Below, piece by piece: positions 1 through 7,456 of a DNA stretch of 23,856 nt. Position 1 is the first letter of the stretch. Each line of letters begins with the position of its first letter. The notes below the pieces were generated by a model. That model was not told the DNA's origin, did not search any database, and saw only the letters and a program-made list of their open reading frames with translations. The stretch comes from JAEUIG01 sp046349775 (GTDB lineage Bacteria; Planctomycetota; Planctomycetia; Planctomycetales; Planctomycetaceae), in the NCBI GenBank assembly GCA_046349775.1, contig JAXMBS010000080.1, positions 1 through 23,856 of the forward strand, read 5' to 3'. A program made the translations under genes and the position numbers.

Positions 1-370
1 CCTCTGCCGCGAGTTCGCAAAGTGCCTCTCGCCTGGACGCCCCGCGCACATCGTCAACATCGTCGATTGGCGCGCCCTCCGTCCGGGCGTCGGACACCTC
101 GCCTATACCGTTTCGAAAGCGGGACTCGTTGCCCTCACCCGCATTCTCGCGCAAGAACTGGGACCGCAGATCCAGGTCAACGCCATCGCGCCCGGTCCCA
201 TCCTGCCGGCGCCCGGCGCAACTCCGGAGCAGTTCGCCGCACTCGGCCGCTCTTTACCACTCCAGAGGACCGGACGGACGGACGATATCGCCGACGCGCT
301 CGTGTACCTGCTGCGCTCCGAGTTCGTGACCGGAGAGATTCTCGAAGTCACCGGCGGCCAGCACCTGTGA
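1..370 (+). CDS. Short-chain dehydrogenase/reductase, C-terminal part (cut by left edge)
   Basis: This is the 3' end of an SDR-family NAD(P)H-dependent oxidoreductase. The reading frame is open from base 2 to the TGA at 368-370 and gives 122 residues. Visible features are a strand ending in IVNIVDW, the catalytic YxxxK motif as YTVSK (about residues 35-39 of the fragment), the segment VNAIAPGPILP that follows the active-site helix, and the usual C-terminal strand with VTGGQHL. The DW after the serine-bearing strand and the ATPEQF loop resemble the pteridine-reductase/FolM-like branch, but that is a weak inference because the cofactor-binding N-terminus lies outside the window. A palindromic repeat follows two bases after the stop. 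The next gene is convergent. Confidence 0.85.
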   Translation, partial: LCREFAKCLSPGRPAHIVNIVDWRALRPGVGHLAYTVSKAGLVALTRILAQELGPQIQVNAIAPGPILPAPGATPEQFAALGRSLPLQRTGRTDDIADALVYLLRSEFVTGEILEVTGGQHL

Positions 371-372
371 TG

Positions 373-395
373 TTGGAATTCTGCCTTCAGGCGGC
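373..395 (+). repeat. Post-stop intergenic repeat, copy 1
   Basis: A 23-bp element begins two bases after the SDR stop codon. It carries the core GCCTTCAGGC, which is nearly its own reverse complement. A second copy, 19 of 23 bases identical by eye, lies at 3951-3973, four bases after the stop of the first vWA gene. The position suggests a 3'-end or terminator-associated element; no T-tract follows. Confidence 0.55.
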
Positions 396-514
396 CGATT
401 GTCCCTTCGACTCCGGTCCGACGGAAGGCCCGTAACCCAACTGCGGTGGGTGGCTTGCAAGGGTGATACAGATTCGGCCAGTGCCGATCAGGCCCTTACC
501 GGATCTGCAATGCA

Positions 515-530
515 CGGGCAGAGCCCGCAG
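515..530. other. Small hairpin in convergent intergenic region
   Basis: CGGGC-AGA-GCCCG forms a 5-bp stem with a 3-nt loop. It lies between the convergent SDR and hydrolase genes, just downstream of the hydrolase stop when read on the minus strand. No T-tract is present on either side, so calling it a terminator would be weak. Confidence 0.25.
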
Positions 531-552
531 GCCATACGCGGCAAATTGAACT

Positions 553-1482
553 TCAACCAGCGGCCACCATCTCAGCGGCCTGCGTGCTGGTCGCCACGAC
601 CGGGATCTGCGTCTCCACCAGCTCGACTTCCGGTGCAGGAAGCGGCAGTCTTCGTGCGACGCGCGCTTCCAGCCAGTCGAGCATCTGGCAGAGTGTCTGG
701 TCCCAGTCCGGCTCGTTCAGGAGTTCGTGCAGGTGGTCTCGCAGCACCCACAGTGATCTGTCGGCCGATCCGGTCGACACGAACCAGGCCACCGCCGTCT
801 CCGGCCGGACGATCCGGTCGTTTGCGCCCTGCATCAGCAGCAACGGCAACTTCAACAGGCGTCCGTCACTGGCCGCTTGCTGCAGCGCGGCGTGCACGCG
901 GAAGTACCAGCCAGCTGTCACCGTCCGGTTGGTCAGCGGGTCTTCGACCCGCCGCTTGATCGCCTCCGGGTTACGGGTGATGTCCTCCAGACGCACGTGT
1001 GTCTGAAACCGCGTCCTGGGGGCCACCGCCAGACAAAGCCGGCCCAGCATGCGCCGCGTCATCGGCACATGCATCCCGAACGCCAGCAGCGGCGCTGACA
1101 GGACCAGCGCTGCCGCGCAGCCGGCGCGCGTCTGCGCGTAACGCGTCGCCACCAGGCCCCCCATGCTGTGGCCGAACAGCGCCGTACGCTGCGGCTCCAG
1201 CCGGAAATGACGGTACACGGCGTCGAGATCGGCCAGGTATTGCTCGAAGTCGTCCAGATGCGTCGCCACGCCGCTCGAACGGCCATGACCGCTCAGGTCG
1301 CCGGCGACAACATTCCAGCCGCGCGCGACAATCGGCGAAACCAGGTGGCTGTACCGGCCGCTGTGTTCGCCGGCGCCATGCACGATGAGCAGCGTGCGGT
1401 CCGCAGCCCCCTGCGCCGGTGTGCAGCGCCGGACGAACCGCCGGATGTCGTCGGTCTGGGACGCAGTCGTTCTCAGACTCAT
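553..1482 (-). CDS. Alpha/beta hydrolase, lysophospholipase/monoacylglycerol lipase-like
   Basis: A 309-residue alpha/beta hydrolase of the serine aminopeptidase S33 / PldB-like group. It probably cleaves an ester of a lysophospholipid or monoacylglycerol; the actual substrate cannot be seen. The oxyanion-hole region is VHGAGEHSGRY (residues 34-44). The nucleophile elbow is GHSMGG with Ser106. The acid is Asp222 in GANDRIV and the base is His252 in DHLHELLNE. This order and spacing match bacterial monoglyceride lipases (about 270-310 aa). There is no signal peptide, so it is probably cytoplasmic. The last 30 residues are a low-complexity tail beyond the usual fold. No strong Shine-Dalgarno precedes the ATG. 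The gene diverges from the vWA genes across a 448-bp spacer. Confidence 0.9.
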   Translation of the reverse strand: MSLRTTASQTDDIRRFVRRCTPAQGAADRTLLIVHGAGEHSGRYSHLVSPIVARGWNVVAGDLSGHGRSSGVATHLDDFEQYLADLDAVYRHFRLEPQRTALFGHSMGGLVATRYAQTRAGCAAALVLSAPLLAFGMHVPMTRRMLGRLCLAVAPRTRFQTHVRLEDITRNPEAIKRRVEDPLTNRTVTAGWYFRVHAALQQAASDGRLLKLPLLLMQGANDRIVRPETAVAWFVSTGSADRSLWVLRDHLHELLNEPDWDQTLCQMLDWLEARVARRLPLPAPEVELVETQIPVVATSTQAAEMVAAG

Positions 1483-1656
1483 CGTGAGGTCGAATCAGTG
1501 CTGCCAGAGAGGAGCCCGCGCGAATATCGTTGACCCTCGAAGTTCCGACAAGACGCGTTCTCACGCTGCGGACTCGTCGTGCGGCCTGTTCTGATCGGTC
1601 CAGACAAGTATTCCTTTGGCCCGGTGTGATCGATCGGACGGCAGATCAGCCCCGTC

Positions 1657-1679
1657 GAACGGTTCGTTACGAACGTTTT
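1657..1679 (+). other. Hairpin followed by short T-run
   Basis: GTTCG-TTA-CGAAC forms a perfect 5-bp stem, extended by AACG/CGTT with one bulged base, and is followed by TTTT. It resembles a weak intrinsic terminator or attenuator on the plus strand. No plus-strand gene ends upstream, so if it works it may act in the leader of the vWA transcript or end a small RNA. Confidence 0.3.
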
Positions 1680-1794
1680 GCCGCCGTGGGCGGTTCACTC
1701 AAGGGGGAGGCTGCGCTCGCATGCATCCCGACTCTCCAACTCGTTATAACTCCATAGAAATCTTCGAAATACGTCGTCTCCGCAGGCAACCCTG

Positions 1795-1823
1795 TTGCGG
1801 CCGACGAGAACCAGACATAGGAT
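1795..1823 (+). promoter_or_regulatory. Possible sigma-70-type promoter for vWA operon
   Basis: TTGCGG at 1795-1800 and TAGGAT at 1818-1823 are separated by 17 bp, about 108 bp before the vWA start codon. The match is fair, but planctomycete promoter consensus is poorly known, so this is only a candidate. Confidence 0.3.
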
Positions 1824-1930
1824 ATTTGGCAGATTGTGGTGACCTGCCCGCACCGCTCGCCGCCGTTCTGCAATCGGCGAAGCGTCCGCGAAAACCACCG
1901 CAACTCACGGACGTGTTGAGGAATGGCACG

Positions 1931-3946
1931 ATGAAGCTCAGGGATCTGCAGAACTCGTCGCTCCAGCAGGAATTGCCGGCTTGGGGCATCAGTCTGCTGG
2001 TCAACCTGGCGATTCTGATCCCGCTGCACTTCATCGTCCACGAGGCCCGTTCCGAGCCGGAGCCCGTGTCGATCACCAGCATCATGGATTCGCTGGATGA
2101 GCCGCCTCGCCAGTTCAGTGCCACGATCACCGATCAGATCGGCAGCAGCGGCAGCCTTGGAGCACCTGGTGGAAGTGGTGGAACCGGAGGCAGCGATGGT
2201 TCTGCAGCGGGCGTCGCCTCGTCCGCAGTCGCCGTCGTTGTCGGCGCTCCGGAGGCGACGCCGCAAAAGTTGATTGACGAGACGCTTTCTCCGACACCCG
2301 CTCCTCTGGACCTCTCGATATCGTCTTTGTCGAATCAGACGGCCCTTGTCGACTATGCCGAAGGTTCGGCACCGGTCACCGAAGACCTGAGCCAGGGGGG
2401 AGGCAATGGACCGGGCGGTCCCGGCAGGAGCGGCGGCGGAGGCGGTGTCTCCGGCACGATGGACCGGCTGACGTTCGAAATCTTTTCGTCGCTGAAAGAA
2501 CGCCAGACGCTCGTCGTCTGGCTGTTCGACTCCTCGCAGTCGCTGGACGCCCGCCGTGCGGCCATCGCCGATCGCTTTGAAAATGTGTACAAACAGCTCG
2601 AAAAACTCGGCGCAACGGCCAGCGCCGACAAGCCCGAAGACGCCCAGACACGAAAGATCAACGGCCTGTTCACGGCCGTCGCGAGCTATCAGGATCAGAC
2701 GCAACTGATCACTCCGCAACCGGTCGAGCAGATCGGCGAGGTCGTCGACGCGGTCCGCAAGATCAAGCCGGACAAGGCGACTCCCAAGGAGAACGTCTTC
2801 AGCGCCGCCCGACTGGTGATGGACAAGTGGGACACGTTCCGCCGCGGTGAGGGACGCTGGAACAAGCTCATCTTCATCATTACGGATGAAAAAGGAGAGA
2901 ACGAAGACGCGGCCGCGAACCTGGAGGACGCGATCACGACGGCCAAACGGCAGCATTTCCGCATCTACGTTGCCGGAAACGCCGCTCTGTTTGGGCAGGA
3001 AAAGAACTTTGTTCCCTGGAAGTTCGACGATGGCTTCGTCGGCATGGCCCAGGTTGATCAGGGGCCGGAGTCCGCCTTCCCGATGTTGCTGCAGCTCCCC
3101 TTCTGGGGGAGCGGGCAGTTACGGTTGTCGTCCGGCTGCGGCCCGTACGCGCTGTCGCGGGTGACGGCCGAAACCGGCGGCATGTATCTGATCACGGAAG
3201 ACTCCGCCGCGGTCACATTCAAACCCGCGCGGATGCGCGAGTACATGCCGGAGTACGAACCGATCCGCACGCTGGTCGCGCAGATCGAGAAGAACCCCGC
3301 GATGTCCGCGCTCGTGGAAACGTCGCGCCAGACGTACATCGATTCCATTCCGCTCCCCACGTTGCTGTTCAACGCCGAGAACGATAATCAGCTTCGCACC
3401 GAACTTACCGAGGCCCAGCGGAAGATGGTCGAATCCGAATACTGGGTCGACCGGATGTACAAGATGCTGCAGGAGGGGGCCGGTGCACGGCCGAGCCTGA
3501 GCTCAGCCCGGTGGCGCGCCAGCTTCGATCTTGCGCTGGGCCGTCTTCTGGCCATGCGCGTCCGCCTCAAGGGCTATAATGTCATGCTGGCCCAGATGAA
3601 GAGCAGTCCGCGGCCCTTCCAGAAGCCCGGCAGCAACGAGTGGCGGCTGATCGCGTCCTCCGAGATCGACGCGGGGCCGGAGTTCCGTGCTCGTGCCGCC
3701 GAAGCCCGCGAGCTGCTCAAACGTGTCATCGATGAGCACCCGAACACCCCGTGGGAGCAGCTTGCGGCCCGCGAACTCCAGCAGGACATGGGCTGGACCT
3801 GGCAGGAAGGCATGCACTACGTCGAGGGACTCGAAAACCGAGCCGATGTGGACCAGGACGCCGTGCGGTTGCTGCTGGCCGAAGAAGAACGTCGTCAGCA
3901 GCAGCGTGCAATGTCCGAAAAACGTCGCGACCCCCCGAATCTGTAG
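1931..3946 (+). CDS. Membrane-anchored vWA-domain protein (paralogue 1)
   Basis: A 671-residue protein. I chose the ATG at 1931 because GAGG lies 9 nt upstream and the N-terminal membrane segment starts just after it; the longer frame from 1616 adds 105 unlikely residues. Residues 17-36 form one transmembrane helix. A Gly/Ser-rich linker spans about 72-95 and a second Gly-rich stretch 156-174. A von Willebrand A-like domain spans about 190-350, with a canonical MIDAS start DSSQS (Asp200, Ser202, Ser204) and a later Asp319 in IIITDE-like context (IFIITDE). Further shared blocks are QGPESAF, GCGPYALSR, ARWRASFDLALGRLLAMRVRL and EHPNTPW (about 603-608). The C-terminus is charged. It is paralogous along most of its length to the next gene and lies 123 bp from it. 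The function is unknown. The vWA domain suggests metal-dependent protein binding outside the cytoplasmic membrane. Confidence 0.85.
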   Translation: MKLRDLQNSSLQQELPAWGISLLVNLAILIPLHFIVHEARSEPEPVSITSIMDSLDEPPRQFSATITDQIGSSGSLGAPGGSGGTGGSDGSAAGVASSAVAVVVGAPEATPQKLIDETLSPTPAPLDLSISSLSNQTALVDYAEGSAPVTEDLSQGGGNGPGGPGRSGGGGGVSGTMDRLTFEIFSSLKERQTLVVWLFDSSQSLDARRAAIADRFENVYKQLEKLGATASADKPEDAQTRKINGLFTAVASYQDQTQLITPQPVEQIGEVVDAVRKIKPDKATPKENVFSAARLVMDKWDTFRRGEGRWNKLIFIITDEKGENEDAAANLEDAITTAKRQHFRIYVAGNAALFGQEKNFVPWKFDDGFVGMAQVDQGPESAFPMLLQLPFWGSGQLRLSSGCGPYALSRVTAETGGMYLITEDSAAVTFKPARMREYMPEYEPIRTLVAQIEKNPAMSALVETSRQTYIDSIPLPTLLFNAENDNQLRTELTEAQRKMVESEYWVDRMYKMLQEGAGARPSLSSARWRASFDLALGRLLAMRVRLKGYNVMLAQMKSSPRPFQKPGSNEWRLIASSEIDAGPEFRARAAEARELLKRVIDEHPNTPWEQLAARELQQDMGWTWQEGMHYVEGLENRADVDQDAVRLLLAEEERRQQQRAMSEKRRDPPNL

Positions 3947-3950
3947 CGGG

Positions 3951-3973
3951 TTGGAGTTTCGCCTTCAGGTGGC
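3951..3973 (+). repeat. Post-stop intergenic repeat, copy 2
   Basis: Second copy of the element at 373-395, beginning four bases after the TAG of the first vWA gene. It keeps the core GCCTTCAGG and the TTGGA start. Four of 23 bases differ, all of them transitions, so the palindrome is slightly eroded here (GGTGG instead of GGCGG). Confidence 0.55.
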
Positions 3974-4069
3974 TCTCCCGGAAACCAAGACGCGCCACCC
4001 GTCCCGCCTGCGGATATACTGATTGCTGGTGCATCCCAACTTGTTGGCGATCTGATTACCGGGCTCGTC

Positions 4070-6028
4070 ATGGCAATCCGCGTTCCGGCCAGTATTCGGT
4101 ACTACGTCCCGGCGGCCCTGTCGCTGATGGTCCATCTCGCGTTTCTCGGCGTGACCGCCGCATGGACGATGTCGATCGACCAGGGCCCGGCGACCATTTC
4201 CGTTGAGTCGGTCGTCGATCCCGAGCGCGTGCAGGAGGAGTTCTCCCAGGCGATGTCGATGGACACGACCGTCTCGGGCACGCTCAGCGTCACGGCCGGC
4301 GCGGGAGCCGGTGGGGGAGGCGGCGGAGGCGGCGGAGGCGGATCCTCGGATGGGGCAGTGGCCGGCGCCACGCTCGGGGTCGCTGCCGGCACGCCTGTTC
4401 CCGGCGTCCGGGTGCAGCGGGCCGTCGGCGCAGCCGCTGCCGGACCACGGATGCGAATCACGAGCATCGGCGACGTCCAGACTCCCGGGCTGACGTCGCT
4501 GGGCCTGGATCTTGGGGAGGGGGAAGTATCCGGTGAAATCGGCGCCCGCGCCGACGGTTACGGCGCCGCCATGCACCGCCTCACGCAGGAAATCCTGCGC
4601 ATGATGCGCGAGCAGCCGGTCATCGCCGTCTGGCTGTTCGACGGCACGCTCTCCCTCAAGGACGACCGCACCGAAATCAGCGATAACTTCCACAAAATTT
4701 ACGAGGAACTGAACCTCGCGCAGGAAAAGGCCGAACGCAGCAAGGAGCAGCACGCTCCGCTGGAAACGATGATCTGCAGCTTCGGCAGCGTGGTGAAACG
4801 CGTCACCCCCAGGCCCACGAGCGACCTGAAGGAAATCACTTCCGCGATCGACAAGATCGACGACGATCGCAGCGGCGTCGAGAATGTCTTCTCCGCGATC
4901 ACCGAGGCGATCGATGAATACGGCGTCCCGGCGACGCGCTCGCGCCGCAAGTTGGTGGTGATCGTCGTGACGGACGAGTCGGGCGACGACGAGGACAACC
5001 TGGAGGAGGTCGTCGAGAAGGCGAAGAAGTATCGCACGCCGGTGTACATGCTCAGCCGTGAGGCGATCTTCGGTTACAAGTTCGCCCGGCAAATCTGGAT
5101 CGACAAGGACACCGGCCTCCCCTTCTGGCCGCAGATCAGTCGCGGACCCGAGTCCGCCTTTGCCGAGTGCCTGCAATACGACGGCTTCCACGACCGGTCG
5201 TGGGAAGCGACGTCCAGCGGTTTCGGCCCGTACGGGCAGATTCGCCTTGTGAAGGAGTCCGGCGGCATCTTTTTCCTGCTCAGCCGGGACGAAACAGAGC
5301 TTGTCGGCTGGGGCGCGCGCACGCCGCGCAGGTTCGACGACATCGCCATGAAGGAGTACGAGCCGCTGCTCGTCGACCGCCGCGAGTACGTCCGCCAGCG
5401 CGACGCCAGCCCCTTCCGCCGAACGGTCTGGGAGGTCGTCTCCACCCTGAACCCGCACACCGATCCGGAACTCAATCTCGCTCGCGACTGGTACCCGATG
5501 GAGTTGCAGGCCTTCACCGAGTTCGCCCGCAACCAGTTTGATCGCACGTTGCGGTCCATGTACCTGCTCAGGGAGTCGGTCGACCGGCTGGAAGCGGTCA
5601 AGGACCAGCGCGATCAGGAGCGCGACCGCCGCTGGCGCGCCGCCTTTGACCTGGCCTATGCACAGTGCCTGGCATACCGCGTGCGGCTGTTCCAGTTGCT
5701 GTTGGCGATCGACCGGCACGTCGCCCTCAATGAGAAGCCGGCCAGTCCCAAGTCGAATTACTGGTACGTCCAACATGTCCCGCAATTGCTGGAGCCGAGC
5801 GAACAACAGATCAAGGCCACCAAGGTCGACCTCAAGGAACTGGAGTTGCAGCGGGAGAAGGCGACCGAGGCGTACAAGTTCGTCATCAGCGAACATCCGA
5901 GCACGCCGTGGGCGCTGCGCGCGCAGGTCGAGCTGCAGGGAGGCTTCGGCGTGCGGTTCGGGGACCACTTCAAGGACGATCGCTACAACGACCCCGCCGT
6001 CGTCGCACGCGTTCCCAAGACGCTCTGA
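4070..6028 (+). CDS. Membrane-anchored vWA-domain protein (paralogue 2)
   Basis: A 652-residue paralogue of the preceding gene. A transmembrane helix spans residues 13-33 (AALSLMVHLAFLGVTAAW core). A poly-glycine tract (81-91) plus flanking Gly/Ala makes a flexible linker. The vWA-like domain spans about 180-330. Its MIDAS is variant: DGTLS (Asp191, Thr193, Ser195), with a second Asp302 in VTDESGDDED. Blocks shared with paralogue 1 are AVWLFD, ENVFSA, RGPESAF, GFGPYGQIRLVKESGG, RWRAAFDLAYAQCLAYRVRL and EHPSTPW. The C-terminal third is charged and helical and may contain a coiled coil (about 505-525 and 578-605). The start ATG has no clear Shine-Dalgarno. The two genes are probably one operon. 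I infer that the two proteins work together, perhaps as a heteromer. No substrate or partner can be named. Confidence 0.85.
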   Translation: MAIRVPASIRYYVPAALSLMVHLAFLGVTAAWTMSIDQGPATISVESVVDPERVQEEFSQAMSMDTTVSGTLSVTAGAGAGGGGGGGGGGGSSDGAVAGATLGVAAGTPVPGVRVQRAVGAAAAGPRMRITSIGDVQTPGLTSLGLDLGEGEVSGEIGARADGYGAAMHRLTQEILRMMREQPVIAVWLFDGTLSLKDDRTEISDNFHKIYEELNLAQEKAERSKEQHAPLETMICSFGSVVKRVTPRPTSDLKEITSAIDKIDDDRSGVENVFSAITEAIDEYGVPATRSRRKLVVIVVTDESGDDEDNLEEVVEKAKKYRTPVYMLSREAIFGYKFARQIWIDKDTGLPFWPQISRGPESAFAECLQYDGFHDRSWEATSSGFGPYGQIRLVKESGGIFFLLSRDETELVGWGARTPRRFDDIAMKEYEPLLVDRREYVRQRDASPFRRTVWEVVSTLNPHTDPELNLARDWYPMELQAFTEFARNQFDRTLRSMYLLRESVDRLEAVKDQRDQERDRRWRAAFDLAYAQCLAYRVRLFQLLLAIDRHVALNEKPASPKSNYWYVQHVPQLLEPSEQQIKATKVDLKELELQREKATEAYKFVISEHPSTPWALRAQVELQGGFGVRFGDHFKDDRYNDPAVVARVPKTL

Positions 6029-6074
6029 TTGCGAGACCTCGTCGTACTCCCGTGCGATGCGTCGACGTTCGCCG

Positions 6075-6114
6075 GTTCCAGCCTGGGAACGGAATTCTCC
6101 GCAGCTCCGCTGCG
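6075..6114. other. Two adjacent small hairpins after the vWA pair
   Basis: GTTCC-AGCCTG-GGAAC (6075-6090) is followed by CGCAGC-TCC-GCTGCG (6100-6114). Both are perfect inverted repeats 47-86 nt after the vWA stop. The first resembles a shortened form of a CAGGCTGG-type intergenic palindrome seen in many bacterial genomes (recalled, not searched). No T-tract follows; AAATA is the only AT-rich flank. They may form the 3' end of the vWA transcript. Confidence 0.4.
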
Positions 6115-6202
6115 TAAATAGCCGTTGCGGAGCCATAATTGACGCATTGAGAGGCGGCGCCCTCGCAGACGCTCCAATCGGTTCCCGCCGGTCAACCGCA
6201 CC

Positions 6203-6230
6203 AATTGACCATTCACAATTGACCATTGAC
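6203..6230 (+). repeat. Tandem 14-bp repeat before start codon
   Basis: AATTGACCATTCAC and AATTGACCATTGAC lie in direct tandem (13 of 14 identical), ending 11 nt before the YacP-like ATG at 6242. No purine-rich ribosome binding site is present, so the repeat takes up the usual leader position. It is much more AT-rich than its surroundings. Confidence 0.7.
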
Positions 6231-6241
6231 TCTCTGCCCGC

Positions 6242-6984
6242 ATGTCCCGTGATCTGCTGATCGACGGCTACAACCTGCTGCATGCGGCGGGACTCGCGCG
6301 GCGCAGCTACGGACCCGGCGATCTGGAGCGCGCACGGCTCGCATTGCTGCGACTCATCGCCGGCCAGATGACCGACGAACAGCGCCAACGTACGACCTTC
6401 GTGTTCGACGCCAAGGATCCGCCGCCGACCGCCGACCGCTACTCGACGTTCGCGCTCATGCTCGTCCTCTACGCCCATGAGGATGAGGAGGCGGACGACA
6501 TGATCGAACGGCTGATCGCCGCCCATTCCGCGCCGCGCTCGCTGATCGTCGTGTCGGGAGACCATCGCCTGCACAAGGCGGCCAGACGCCGCAAGGCGAC
6601 TGCCATCGACAGCGAGACATTCCTCGATGAGTGTGCGCGGCATGTCTACTGCCGTCGCTCTCCCCGCGCTGAGCCGGAACTCAAGCCCGGTGCCGAGTCC
6701 ACCCCTGCCGAGATTGCGGAACTGCTCGCGATCTTCGCCGTCGATGTCCACGAACTTGCGGACGACCCTGAACCGTTGCGGTCCCGGTCGCAAACGACTG
6801 CGGCCACGCCCGGCTCGCCCGCCGCGTCCGGTCCCCGCGCATCCGCAGAAAGCGCGGCGCGCAAGCACCGTCCGCACCCTCGTCCCCGCAGCCGCCACCC
6901 ACCGGCGACGACCTCGCATTCTGGGAGGCCCGCATCGCCGATCTCTTCCGCCGGCACCCCGAAGAATTCACCGACGACCGTTGA
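6242..6984 (+). CDS. YacP-like NYN-domain nuclease, frameshifted near its end
   Basis: The N-terminal 135 residues form a NYN/PIN-like ribonuclease domain of the YacP (Rae1-like) family. LIDGYN carries Asp8 and Asn11, VFDAK carries Asp56, DEEADDMIERLI carries acidic residues 81-86, and VSGDHRL carries Asp107; such a cluster binds the catalytic metal. In Bacillus the family cuts mRNA on the ribosome; the role here is inferred. After about residue 175 the frame degrades into Ser/Pro/Arg-rich text. A plausible native C-terminus appears one frame over (GDDLAFWEARIADLF, ending at the TGA at 6982-6984). The shift must lie between about 6772 and 6900. It could be a sequencing error or a real mutation. 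Without it the frame runs on falsely into the next gene. Confidence 0.75.
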
Positions 6985-7018
6985 TCACTTGTCCCTCGTC
7001 ACTGGCCACTCGTCCCAC
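6985..7018 (+). repeat. CACT/CTCGTC-type repetitive leader before start codon
   Basis: The 34 bp between the corrected YacP stop and the next ATG are made of short imperfect units (CACTTGTC, CTCGTCACTGG, CCACTCGTC). There is no Shine-Dalgarno. It has the same layout as the repeat leaders at 6203, 9689, 22436 and 23278. Confidence 0.45.
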
Positions 7019-7315
7019 ATGTGGCAATGGCTGATCCTCCTTGTCGTGGCGTACGCCGTCTGGCGGCTCTGCCAGCCCGCCGGCGACTGCGTAGTCCGCG
7101 TGCGCAGCGGACGCACCACAATTCGCGGACGCGTGGCGGCCGGCAAACGGGCGGACATCGAACGCTTCATGGCCGAGCAGTTCCCGAACGTCCGCCGGCT
7201 CCGCATCGACGTCCATTACCCTCGCCGCGGCCGGCCACTGCGCGTGCACATCCGCGGCCGGATCAGCCAGGGCGAGCGACAACTGATCCGCAACTATTTC
7301 ACCACCGCGCTCTAG
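7019..7315 (+). CDS. Small membrane protein, DUF3634-like
   Basis: A 98-residue protein starting at MWQWLILLVVAYAVWRL, which is an N-terminal transmembrane anchor (residues 2-17). A short basic domain follows with VVRVRSGRTTIRGRV (about 28-42) and a C-terminal half rich in Arg that alternates strand-like segments. The pattern of one N-terminal helix, then 'V-R-V-R-x-G-x', then a small soluble domain matches my recollection of DUF3634 proteins; the match is by eye. It lies in the same frame as the YacP-like gene upstream, so naive ORF calling fuses the two (357 aa). The internal methionine, the membrane helix and the separate YacP terminus argue for an independent gene. The function is unknown. 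Confidence 0.65.
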   Translation: MWQWLILLVVAYAVWRLCQPAGDCVVRVRSGRTTIRGRVAAGKRADIERFMAEQFPNVRRLRIDVHYPRRGRPLRVHIRGRISQGERQLIRNYFTTAL

Positions 7316-7319
7316 AGCG

Positions 7320-7388
7320 CCTCCGCCGCTCCCCCGCGAGAAGTTCCGGATTCATGCCGAATCCGATTCGAGGGAGAGGGCCGGGGTG
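7320..7388. other. Degenerate intergenic inverted repeat
   Basis: CTCCCCCGCGA and TCGAGGGAG flank a short spacer that itself contains CCGGATTC and GAATCCG. The sequence ends in GGGAGAGGGCCGGGGTGA. This string resembles a CCGGCCCTCTCCC-type intergenic repeat found in many high-GC genomes (recalled, not searched). It lies between the convergent DUF3634-like and sigma-54 activator genes and could act as a weak bidirectional 3'-end structure. Confidence 0.35.
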
Positions 7389-7456
7389 AATGGTTCAGCA
7401 TCGTGCGTCAGCTCCCGCTGTGCGCGCTCTCCGCCATCCACAAGCAACCGTCCGCC

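Larger units (their letters stand above)
1483..1930. other. Divergent intergenic region, 448 bp
   Basis: No gene is convincing here. The upstream extension of the vWA reading frame through this stretch is Arg/Cys-rich and does not look like protein. It holds a small hairpin followed by TTTT (1657-1679), an AT-richer patch (about 1740-1830) and a possible sigma-70-like promoter (1795-1823). It presumably contains the promoters for the hydrolase and the vWA pair. Confidence 0.5.

Noticed and set aside
1616..1930. Upstream extension of the first vWA protein (105 residues)
   Set aside because: Composition is unlike protein and no ribosome binding site is present. The ATG at 1931 has GAGG upstream and directly precedes the membrane anchor.
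1667..2956. 429-residue minus-strand frame
   Set aside because: Antisense to the first vWA gene, Arg-rich and featureless.
3965..6919. 984-residue open frame on the minus strand
   Set aside because: It runs antisense to the second vWA gene and the YacP-like gene; its translation is Arg/Ala/Gly-rich with no domain, membrane segment or motif. High-GC codon bias produces such shadows.
6242..7315. Novel nuclease-membrane protein fusion
   Set aside because: Explained by a frameshift that hides the YacP stop at 6984. The membrane protein has its own start.
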